From positions 1 to 64,000 of the forward strand of contig NZ_JANLNM010000001.1 of assembly GCF_024701975.1 (NCBI RefSeq): a stretch of 64,000 nucleotides of DNA, read 5' to 3'. Positions 1-7,510 of this stretch are shown one piece after another. The position numbers and the translations under genes were made by a program. Positions within the stretch are counted from its first letter, which is position 1. Every line of letters starts with the position of its first letter. This DNA comes from Variovorax sp. ZS18.2.2. GTDB lineage: Bacteria > Pseudomonadota > Gammaproteobacteria > Burkholderiales > Burkholderiaceae_C. The notes under the pieces are model-generated. The model worked only from the letters and a program-made list of their open reading frames with translations. It was not told the origin of the DNA and did not search any database.

Positions 1-1
1 T

Positions 2-3000
2 ACCAGCGGCATCAGCAGCCTGTCGACCTCGACCTCTTCTGGTCTGAGTACAGCGACCAGCAGCATCAGCAGCTTGTCGACATCGACCTCCTCTGGCCTG
101 AGCACGGCGACGAGCAGCATCGACAGCCTGTCGACTTCCACGTCGTCGGGGCTGAGCACTGCTACAAGCGGTATCAACAGCCTGTCGACGTCTACGTCGA
201 GTGGCTTGAGCACCGCCACAAGCAGCATTGACAGCCTGTCGACTTCCACATCGTCTGGACTGAGTACTGCCACCAGCGGCATCAGCAGCCTGTCGACATC
301 GACTTCGTCCGGCCTGAGCACTGCAACCAGCAGCATCAGCAGCCTGTCGACATCGACCTCGAGCGGCATCAGCAGTCTGTCGACCTCGACCTCTTCTGGT
401 CTGAGTACAGCGACCAGCAGCATCAGCAGCCTGTCGACCTCGACTTCGAGTGGCTTGAGCACCGCCACAAGCAGCATTGACAGTCTGTCGACTTCCACGT
501 CGTCTGGACTGAGCACTGCCACCAGCGGCATCAGCAGCCTGTCGACCTCCACGTCGTCCGGCCTGAGCACCGCTACCAGCAGCATCAGCAGCTTGTCGAC
601 TTCCACGTCGTCGGGGCTGAGCACTGCTACCAGCGGTATCAACAGCCTGTCGACGTCTACGTCGAGTGGCTTGAGCACGGCGACGAGCAGCATTGACAGC
701 CTGTCGACTTCCACGTCGTCGGGGCTGAGCACTGCTACAAGCGGTATCAACAGCCTGTCGACGTCTACGTCGAGTGGCTTGAGCACCGCCACAAGCAGCA
801 TTGACAGCCTGTCGACTTCCACATCGTCTGGACTGAGTACTGCCACCAGCGGCATCAGCAGCCTGTCGACATCGACTTCGTCCGGCCTGAGCACTGCAAC
901 CAGCAGCATCAGCAGCCTGTCGACTTCGACTTCGAGCGGCATCAGCAGTCTGTCGACCTCGACCTCTTCTGGTCTGAGTACAGCGACGAGCAGCATCAGC
1001 AGCCTGTCGACCTCGACTTCGAGTGGCTTGAGCACCGCCACAAGCAGCATTGACAGTCTGTCGACTTCCACGTCGTCTGGACTGAGCACTGCCACCAGCG
1101 GCATCAGCAGTCTGTCGACCTCGACGTCGTCCGGCCTGAGCACTGCTACCAGCAGCATCAGCAGCTTGTCGACTTCTACGTCGTCTGGTTTGAGTACTGC
1201 GACGAGTGGCATCAGCAGCCTGTCGACTTCGACATCGTCCGGCCTGAGCACTGCAACCAGCAGCATCAGCAGTCTGTCGACCTCGACCTCTTCTGGTCTG
1301 AGTACAGCGACTAGCGGCATCAGCAGCTTGTCGACTTCTACGTCTTCGGGTTTGAGCACAGCGACGAGCAGCATCAGCAGCCTGTCGACTTCGACGTCGT
1401 CCGGTCTGAGCACGGCGACGAGCAGCATCGACAGCCTGTCGACCTCCACATCGTCTGGCCTGAGCACTGCGACCAGCGGCATTAGCAGCTTGTCGACTTC
1501 GACCTCCTCGGGTCTGAGCACCGCCACGAGCAGCATCGACAGCCTGTCGACCTCGACGTCGTCTGGCCTGAGCACTGCGACGAGCGGTATCAGCAGCCTG
1601 TCGACTTCGACGTCCTCCGGTCTGAGCACGGCGACGAGCAGCATCGACAGCCTGTCGACTTCCACGTCGTCGGGTCTGAGCACAGCAACCAGCGGCATCT
1701 CGAGCCTGTCGACCGGTCTGAGCACGACCAACAGCAATGTCAGCAGCCTGTCGACTTCCACGTCGAGCGGTCTGAGCACTGCGACGAGCAGCATCGACAG
1801 CTTGTCGACCTCGACGTCTTCTGGCCTGAGCACAGCAACCAGCGGCATCTCGAGCCTGTCGACCGGTCTGAGCACGACCAACAGCAATGTCAGCAGCCTG
1901 TCGACTTCCACGTCGAGCGGTCTGAGCACTGCGACGAGCAGTATCGACAGCCTGTCGACTTCCACGTCGTCGGGTCTGAGCACTGCAACCAGCGGCATCA
2001 GCAGCCTGTCTACCGGTCTGAGCACGACCAACAGCAATGTCAGCAGCCTGTCGACGTCCACGTCGAGCGGTCTGAGTACTGCTACGAGCAGCATCGACAG
2101 CCTGTCGACCTCGACGTCTTCTGGCCTGAGCACTGCAACCAGTGGCATCTCGAGCCTGTCTACCGGCCTGAGCACGACCAACAGCAACGTCAGCAGCCTG
2201 TCGACGTCCACGTCGAGCGGTCTGAGCACGGCGATCAGCGGCATCGACAGCCTCTCGACCTCCACGTCGAGTGGCCTGAGCACTGCGACCAGCAGCATCA
2301 GCAGCCTGTCGACGTCTACGTCGAGTGGCTTGAGCACCGCCACGAGCAGCATCGGCAGCCTGTCGACTTCCACGTCGTCCGGTCTGAGCACTGCTACCAG
2401 CAGCATCAGCAGCCTGTCGACATCGACTTCGAGCGGCCTGAGCACGGCGACGAGCAGCATCGATAGCCTGTCGACTTCGACGTCGTCTGGCCTGAGCACT
2501 GCGACCAGTGGCATTTCGAGTCTGTCGACCGGCCTGAGCACGACCAACAGCAACGTCAACAGCCTGTCGACCTCCACGTCGAGCGGCCTGAGCACTGCCA
2601 CCAGCGGCATCACGAGCCTGTCCACCGGCCTGAGCACGACCGACAGCACCGTGAGCAGCCTCTCGACGTCCACCTCGAGCGGTCTGAGCACTGCGGCCAG
2701 CGGTATTGGCAGCCTGTCCTCGGGGCTGAGCACGGCGTTCAGCGGCATCGGCAGCCTGTCCACCGGCCTGAGCACTGCGACCAGCGGCATCGCCAGCCTC
2801 TCCACGGGCCTGAGCACCGCCACCAGCGGCATCTCGAGCCTGTCGAGCGGTCTGAGCACGACGAACAGCAGCGTCAACAGTCTGTCGAGCTCGACTTCGT
2901 CGGGCCTGAGCACGGCGACCAGCAGCATCAACAGCCTGTCGACCTCGACTTCGTCCGGCCTGAGCACTGTCACCAGCAGTGTCGACAGCCTCTCGACCTC

Positions 3001-4387
3001 CACGTCGAGCGGCCTGAGCACTGCCACCAGCAGCATCGGCAGCCTGTCGACCGGTCTGAGCACCGTGACCAGCAGCGTCTCGAGCCTGTCGACCGGCCTG
3101 AGCACGACGAACAGCAACGTCAACAGCCTGTCGACGTCCACGTCGAGCGGCCTGAGCACCGCGACCAGCGGTATCACCAGCCTGTCGACGGGCCTGAGCA
3201 CGACCAACAGCAGCCTCAACAGCCTGTCCACCAGCGTGAGCGGCTCGAACAGCGGTCTGGCCAGCCTGTCGACCTCGACCTCCACGGGCCTGGCCACCGC
3301 GACCAGCAGCATCAGCAGCCTGAGCACGACGGTCAACACGATCAACGACAAGGGCACCAAGTACTTCCATGCCAACTCGACGGCGGGCGACTCGGTGGCC
3401 AGCGGCCAGGAAGCCGTGGCGATCGGGCCGCAGTCGGTGGCCAGCGGCGCCAACTCCTTCGCCGCCGGCAACGGTGCGAAGGCGACGGCAGACGGTGCTG
3501 TGGCGATCGGCTTCGGGGCGCAGGCCACGGGGGCCAACGCCATCGCGATCGGTTCGGGCGCGCTTGCGACCGGCTCACAGGCGATCGGTGTCGATTCCCG
3601 CGCGGGTGGTGGTGGCGTGGCGTTGGGCGACAAGGCCGACGCCGGCGGCACGGTGCTGAGCCAGGCGCAGAACGTCTCCCAGGGCACGGCCATCGGCTTC
3701 GGCTCGTTGGTCACGCAGAGCGGTGGCGTGGCACTGGGCGCGGGGTCCAAAGCGACGACCGCCGCGGGCGTGGTCGGCTACATCCCCGGTAGCGCGAATG
3801 CGCAGCAGGAAGCAGCCATCAAGGCCACGACCAGCACGCAGGCCGCTGTGTCCGTGGGCGACGCAGCCAACGGCCAGTTCCGCCAGATCACCGGTGTGGC
3901 GGCCGGCTCGGCCGACAGCGATGCGACCAACGTCGCGCAGCTGAAGGCCGCATCGACCGCAGCCAAGGCCAGCAGCGTGCAGTACGCGACCAACCCGGAC
4001 GGGTCGGTCAACTACAACCAGATCACGCTGGGTGGCGGCCAGGCGCCGGGCGGCACGCGCATCTCGAACGTGGCGCCAGGTATCTTGCCGGGCGATGCGG
4101 TCAACGTGCAGCAGCTGAACCAGGTGCAGGGCCAGGTCGGCGAGGTGGCACGCATCGCCTACTCGGGTTCGGCGATGGCCTTCGCGATGTCGGGCACCTA
4201 CCTGCCGACGCTCTACCCGGGTGAAAAGACCGTGGGCGTGGGCTTCGGTAGCTACAAGGGCTACAGCGCCGTGGCGCTGACCTTCAAGGCCTTGTCGGAC
4301 GACGGCAAGATGTCCTGGGGTGCGGGTCTGTCCACCACCGGCAAGGAGTGGGGCGTGAACGCCGGCATCGGTTGGAAGTGGAAATAA
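2..4387 (+). CDS. Trimeric autotransporter adhesin (YadA-like), 5' truncated by window edge
   Basis: The reading frame is open from the first bases, so the true start lies upstream; the first in-frame start-like codon (TTG at 74) is inside the repeats and is not a start. About 1,461 residues are visible. Residues ~1-1110 are a low-complexity Ser/Thr stalk of SLSTSTSSGLSTATSSI-type repeats. Residues ~1116-1290 carry YadA-head-like AVAIG...A.A.G motifs. Two neck-like motifs follow (VAAGSADSDATNVAQL and VAPGILPGDAVNVQQL). The last ~80 residues form the trimeric beta-barrel anchor, ending GIGWKWK with a terminal basic-aromatic tail. The family trimerises, inserts its C-terminus in the outer membrane and exposes stalk and head for adhesion. 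The head sits close to the membrane, after a very long stalk. The next genes encode DUF2827-like proteins. Confidence 0.93.
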   Translation, partial: TSGISSLSTSTSSGLSTATSSISSLSTSTSSGLSTATSSIDSLSTSTSSGLSTATSGINSLSTSTSSGLSTATSSIDSLSTSTSSGLSTATSGISSLSTSTSSGLSTATSSISSLSTSTSSGISSLSTSTSSGLSTATSSISSLSTSTSSGLSTATSSIDSLSTSTSSGLSTATSGISSLSTSTSSGLSTATSSISSLSTSTSSGLSTATSGINSLSTSTSSGLSTATSSIDSLSTSTSSGLSTATSGINSLSTSTSSGLSTATSSIDSLSTSTSSGLSTATSGISSLSTSTSSGLSTATSSISSLSTSTSSGISSLSTSTSSGLSTATSSISSLSTSTSSGLSTATSSIDSLSTSTSSGLSTATSGISSLSTSTSSGLSTATSSISSLSTSTSSGLSTATSGISSLSTSTSSGLSTATSSISSLSTSTSSGLSTATSGISSLSTSTSSGLSTATSSISSLSTSTSSGLSTATSSIDSLSTSTSSGLSTATSGISSLSTSTSSGLSTATSSIDSLSTSTSSGLSTATSGISSLSTSTSSGLSTATSSIDSLSTSTSSGLSTATSGISSLSTGLSTTNSNVSSLSTSTSSGLSTATSSIDSLSTSTSSGLSTATSGISSLSTGLSTTNSNVSSLSTSTSSGLSTATSSIDSLSTSTSSGLSTATSGISSLSTGLSTTNSNVSSLSTSTSSGLSTATSSIDSLSTSTSSGLSTATSGISSLSTGLSTTNSNVSSLSTSTSSGLSTAISGIDSLSTSTSSGLSTATSSISSLSTSTSSGLSTATSSIGSLSTSTSSGLSTATSSISSLSTSTSSGLSTATSSIDSLSTSTSSGLSTATSGISSLSTGLSTTNSNVNSLSTSTSSGLSTATSGITSLSTGLSTTDSTVSSLSTSTSSGLSTAASGIGSLSSGLSTAFSGIGSLSTGLSTATSGIASLSTGLSTATSGISSLSSGLSTTNSSVNSLSSSTSSGLSTATSSINSLSTSTSSGLSTVTSSVDSLSTSTSSGLSTATSSIGSLSTGLSTVTSSVSSLSTGLSTTNSNVNSLSTSTSSGLSTATSGITSLSTGLSTTNSSLNSLSTSVSGSNSGLASLSTSTSTGLATATSSISSLSTTVNTINDKGTKYFHANSTAGDSVASGQEAVAIGPQSVASGANSFAAGNGAKATADGAVAIGFGAQATGANAIAIGSGALATGSQAIGVDSRAGGGGVALGDKADAGGTVLSQAQNVSQGTAIGFGSLVTQSGGVALGAGSKATTAAGVVGYIPGSANAQQEAAIKATTSTQAAVSVGDAANGQFRQITGVAAGSADSDATNVAQLKAASTAAKASSVQYATNPDGSVNYNQITLGGGQAPGGTRISNVAPGILPGDAVNVQQLNQVQGQVGEVARIAYSGSAMAFAMSGTYLPTLYPGEKTVGVGFGSYKGYSAVALTFKALSDDGKMSWGAGLSTTGKEWGVNAGIGWKWK
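100..1245 (+). repeat. 573-bp tandem duplication inside adhesin stalk
   Basis: Long stretches recur at an offset of exactly 573 bp: 128 with 701, 227 with 800, and 508 with 1081. Differences are scattered single bases. The offset of 191 codons equals ten 18-residue units plus one 11-residue unit, so each copy carries one hendecad unit (near 367 and 940). This looks like a recent unequal-recombination or slippage event that kept the frame. Confidence 0.8.
1681..2280 (+). repeat. Four copies of a 150-bp higher-order repeat in adhesin stalk
   Basis: Copies begin near 1681, 1831, 1981 and 2131, each 150 bp (50 codons: 18+18+14 residues) and nearly identical. Each holds one 14-residue GLSTTNSNVS unit. 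More diverged relatives lie near 2500 and 3090, suggesting this block was amplified from an older arrangement. Confidence 0.8.
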
Positions 4388-4487
4388 TCGGCATTTGCTA
4401 CTTCTGACCCGGTCGCCGGATCGGGTAATCTGCTGGCTCCTGCGTCTCTGGCGCGGGGGCCAGTTTTCTTTCAAGGCACATATTCAC

Positions 4488-5627
4488 ATGCGCATCGGCA
4501 TTTCTGTCATCACCCGGGCGGGGCAAAACATCTGGGAGAACGGCCTTGGCCAGAACGTGGTGTTCCTGGCGCGCCTCTTTCAAAAACTACCCTTTGTGAG
4601 CTCGGTGGTGCTGATCGACGTTGGTGACCAGCAGGCCATGCCAGCGCAGGTCGATCTGAATGTCCTTGGTCTTGCGTTGATGCGCGCGCACGAGGCCACT
4701 GACGAGGTGGACGTCATCATCGAGATGGCTGGTGCTCTCGATCCACAATGGCTCGCGCTGCAGCGGGCCCGCGGCAAGAAGGTTGTCTACTATTGCGCGG
4801 GACAGCCCTATACGGCGCTGATCGAGCCGGCGGTGTTCGACAAGCCTGGTCACTTCTCTCGGCCTGACCGCTGCGACGAGATCTGGCTGCTGCCCGAATA
4901 CGAGACGTTCGCGAGCATGCAGCGCGTGCTGCACCGCTGCCCGGTACGGATAGTGCCGTACCTCTGGCATCCACAGTTCCTTGAGCAGCGCATCGCCGAG
5001 GTGGCCCAGATGGGCTACCGCTTCGGCTGGCAGGCCGGTGTGCCGCGAAGCGGAGTCAGAGTGGCGATCTTCGAGCCGAATGTCTCGGTCGCAAAGACCT
5101 CGAGCATCTCGATGCAGGCCTGCGACGAGGCCTATCGCGCCGATCCGGGCAGCGTGGCAATGATGAACGTGCTCAACACGTTGCACATGAAGGACCACCC
5201 CACCATGCTGTACTTCGCGAACCAGCTCAACCTGGTACAGCAGCACAAGGCGTTGTTCCTTGGGCGGCACGACATCGTGGGCTTCATGGTCCAGCATGCC
5301 GATGCGGTGGTGTCGCACCAGTGGACCAACGACCAGAACTACAGCTATCTCGACGCGCTCTACGGCGACTATCCGCTGGTGCACAACTCGCCCTGGCTGC
5401 AGGGCTTTGGCGCTGGCTACTACTACCCCGGCTTCGATGCCGCGGAGGGGGGGCGCCAGTTGCGCATCGCGGCCAGCGAGCATGACGCGCGGCTGGACGG
5501 CTACCGCGAGCGTTCGCGAAAGGTGTTCGAAGCCGTCGACCCCTTCAATGCATCCAACCTCGAACGGTATGCCCGGCTGCTGCTCGACCTGCAGGCCCAC
5601 ACCACCTTGGGGAGCATCGCAGCATGA
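4488..5627 (+). CDS. DUF2827-like protein, candidate glycosyltransferase (copy 1)
   Basis: This 379-residue protein is predicted cytosolic, with no signal peptide or membrane segment. Start ATG 4488 is chosen because MRIGISVITRAGQNIWENG aligns with the start of the next gene product; an open extension back to 4395 has no such match. Shared with copy 2 are IWENG near the N-terminus, EIWLLPEYET, VRIVPYLW, VAIFEPN, KTSSI, CDEAYRADP, NTLHMK, DAVVSHQW and QNYSYLDALYGDYPLVHNS. From memory this pattern matches DUF2827, a family of unknown function. The late ALYGxYPLxHNS block resembles the donor-sugar side of GT-B enzymes, which is inference only. It lies 100 bp after the adhesin gene and overlaps the next gene by ATGA, so the two are translationally coupled. 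Confidence 0.72.
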   Translation: MRIGISVITRAGQNIWENGLGQNVVFLARLFQKLPFVSSVVLIDVGDQQAMPAQVDLNVLGLALMRAHEATDEVDVIIEMAGALDPQWLALQRARGKKVVYYCAGQPYTALIEPAVFDKPGHFSRPDRCDEIWLLPEYETFASMQRVLHRCPVRIVPYLWHPQFLEQRIAEVAQMGYRFGWQAGVPRSGVRVAIFEPNVSVAKTSSISMQACDEAYRADPGSVAMMNVLNTLHMKDHPTMLYFANQLNLVQQHKALFLGRHDIVGFMVQHADAVVSHQWTNDQNYSYLDALYGDYPLVHNSPWLQGFGAGYYYPGFDAAEGGRQLRIAASEHDARLDGYRERSRKVFEAVDPFNASNLERYARLLLDLQAHTTLGSIAA

Positions 5628-6742
5628 AGGCGTTGAAAGTGGGCGTTTCCATTTTCGTGCGCAAGGGCACGCAATCGCTCTGGGAGAACGGCATCTACCA
5701 GAACTGCCTGTTCCTCATCATGCTGCTGCAGCGCTCGCCGCTGGTAGGGCAGACCTACCTGGTGACAGGTGGTGGCGATGGCGGCCCTGAAGATGCCACG
5801 AATTTTCTGGCCGATTCGCCCGCGCCCCTGATCGATATGGCCCAGGCGGCGCAGGAACTCGATGTGATGATCGAGATGAGCGCCCAGTTGGGCCGCGAAT
5901 GGATGGTGGCGTTTCGCGAACGCGGCGGGAAGATCGTCTCGATGCGCGTGGGCAACGACTATGTGATCGATATCGAGCGCATGGTATTTGACAAGCCGCA
6001 CGGTCTGCTGCTGACCGGCGCGCCCTACAGTGAGATATGGACACTGCCTGAATATGAGACCACCTGCGTGCCGTATTTCGCGACCGGCTTCCGCGCGCCG
6101 GTGCGCATGGTGCCGCACCTGTGGAGTCCGATGGTGCTCGATCGCGCCGTCACCGGTCTGCCCGAAGGCCAGCGCTTCGACTATGAGCCGGGCCGCAGGC
6201 GCTGGCGCGTTGCGATGTTCGAGCCCAACATCTGCATGGTGAAGACAAGCCACATACCGCTGCTGTGCTGCGAGGCCGCGCACCGCGCCGACCCTGATCT
6301 GCTGGAGCACGTCTACGCCTACAACACTTTCCACATGAAGGAGCATTCGGTGTTCAGCGGCTTTGCCCACAGCCTCGATATCGTGCGTCACGGGCTGAGC
6401 AGTTTCGAGGGCAGGTTCCCGATCTGGCAGGTGATGGCGCTCAATGTCGACGCGGTAGTCAGCCACCACTGGGAGAACGGCCAGAACTACCTCTACTACG
6501 AAGCGCTCTACGGTGGCTACCCCCTGATCCATAACTCGCACCTTATCGGCGACTGTGGCTACCGTTACCACGACTTCGATTGCGAAGAAGGCGGCCGTGC
6601 CCTGCAACGGGCTTTTGCGGAGCACGATGCCAACTTGCCGGCCTATCGTGAGCGTGCACGCCAGCTCATCGCGACGCTTGATCCGGAAAGCGAGGAGAAC
6701 GTGCGCATCTACACCGCCGCCATAGAGAACCTCTACGCGTGA
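5624..6742 (+). CDS. DUF2827-like protein, candidate glycosyltransferase (copy 2)
   Basis: This 372-residue paralogue of the preceding gene has the same block order: LWENGIYQN, EIWTLPEYET, VRMVPHLW, VAMFEPNIC, KTSHIP, CEAAHRADP, NTFHMKEH, DAVVSHHWENGQNYLYYEALYGGYPLIHNS, followed by an Asp/Glu-rich DFDCEEGG turn. There is no signal peptide. The tandem pair probably arose by duplication and may act as a heterodimer or on two sites. The 3' end overlaps a small exported protein gene by GTGA. No reaction can be assigned; modification of the Ser/Thr-rich adhesin encoded just upstream is a hypothesis based on position and substrate composition. Confidence 0.72.
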   Translation: MKALKVGVSIFVRKGTQSLWENGIYQNCLFLIMLLQRSPLVGQTYLVTGGGDGGPEDATNFLADSPAPLIDMAQAAQELDVMIEMSAQLGREWMVAFRERGGKIVSMRVGNDYVIDIERMVFDKPHGLLLTGAPYSEIWTLPEYETTCVPYFATGFRAPVRMVPHLWSPMVLDRAVTGLPEGQRFDYEPGRRRWRVAMFEPNICMVKTSHIPLLCCEAAHRADPDLLEHVYAYNTFHMKEHSVFSGFAHSLDIVRHGLSSFEGRFPIWQVMALNVDAVVSHHWENGQNYLYYEALYGGYPLIHNSHLIGDCGYRYHDFDCEEGGRALQRAFAEHDANLPAYRERARQLIATLDPESEENVRIYTAAIENLYA

Positions 6743-7374
6743 AACTCCAGATGAAAAGGACAACGACGCTGCGGATCCGAGAGTTGTTGCTTGCCCTGGC
6801 CGCCTGGGCCATCGCCGGCACCGCACTCGCGCAAGGCGTGCTGGTGCCCCAGGCGCCGGCCGCCCCGCCGCAGGACACGCTCACGCGCGCCGCCACCAGT
6901 GTGGGCATCAAGCGCTGCCTGCCCGCCATCACGCGGCTCGCGACGCTCACCGTGCAGGGCAGCCGCGGCCACGACGTGCTGCTCGACTGGGACCGCAAGC
7001 GTCCCGACGACGGCCCGATGTTCTCGCTGGTTGGCATTCAGTACCCGAACGCCGGCGTGGCGGCCTCGATCACCGCGATTCCCGGCGACGGCGGCAGCTG
7101 CACCGTGTCGGCCGAGCGCATCTCGGTCGCGCCCTTCACCTGCCAGAGCGTCGCCGAGCAGGAACTCAAGGACTACCAGATGACGCGCCTGCTGCCCATC
7201 TATGCGGTCTACACCGATGCCAAGGAGCCGACCTCGTCGGTCTCGTTGATCGATTCGCCGCCGGGCTGCCTCGTGATCCGCCGCTACGTCGAATACGGCT
7301 GGCGGGACCCTTCGACGCCCGCTGCGGCGCCGGCTCCTGCGGCTCCGGCCGGACAGGCACCCAAGCGACGCTAG
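6739..7374 (+). CDS. Small exported protein of unknown function
   Basis: Either GTG 6739 (coupled to the preceding stop by GTGA) or ATG 6751 could start this protein of about 207-211 residues. The N-terminus is a clear Sec signal peptide: basic MKRTTTLRIR, hydrophobic LLLALAAWAIAG, then TALAQ with cleavage likely after ALA. The mature part has four cysteines (in KRC, GSC, FTC and PGC contexts), which would permit two disulphides in the periplasm, and ends in a Pro/Ala-rich basic tail. I do not recognise the family. Its overlap with the DUF2827-like pair suggests a shared transcript with them and possibly the adhesin, for example as a periplasmic accessory factor. Confidence 0.7.
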   Translation: MKLQMKRTTTLRIRELLLALAAWAIAGTALAQGVLVPQAPAAPPQDTLTRAATSVGIKRCLPAITRLATLTVQGSRGHDVLLDWDRKRPDDGPMFSLVGIQYPNAGVAASITAIPGDGGSCTVSAERISVAPFTCQSVAEQELKDYQMTRLLPIYAVYTDAKEPTSSVSLIDSPPGCLVIRRYVEYGWRDPSTPAAAPAPAAPAGQAPKRR

Positions 7375-7510
7375 CCGGCTGGGACTACCTCGCGGGCGGC
7401 AGGTGCGCCCGCATCCGACACGCAGGGACGCCCTTGACCGGCCCCGCGCAGGGGCAGTCGAGTTCAGCATGGAACTTGATCCGCGCACCCGTCGCGGCGA
7501 AGGAGACCCC

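Larger units (their letters stand above)
20..3330 (+). repeat. Tandem coding repeats of adhesin stalk (54-, 42- and 33-bp units)
   Basis: The stalk is built from three unit sizes in frame. An 18-residue unit (54 bp) spaces its hydrophobic or small core positions 4-4-3-4-3. A 14-residue unit (42 bp), typified by SLSTGLSTTNSNVS, lacks STSS and spaces 4-3-4-3. An 11-residue unit (33 bp), SLSTSTSSGIS, spaces 4-4-3. The lengths correspond to hendecad plus heptad, two heptads, and one hendecad. Unit sequences become more divergent toward 2,600-3,300, close to the head. The repeats code for protein and are not a CRISPR array. Confidence 0.9.

Noticed and set aside
74..76. Start codon of the adhesin at 74.
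   Set aside because: It is a TTG inside a repeat; the frame is open from base 2 with the same repeat sequence, so the gene begins before the window.
20..3330. CRISPR-like regular repeats.
   Set aside because: The repeats are contiguous, vary in length by codon multiples, have no unique spacers and encode a protein stalk.
4395..4487. N-terminal extension of the first DUF2827-like protein from 4395.
   Set aside because: The extra 31 residues have no counterpart in the paralogue, which begins at the position equal to ATG 4488.
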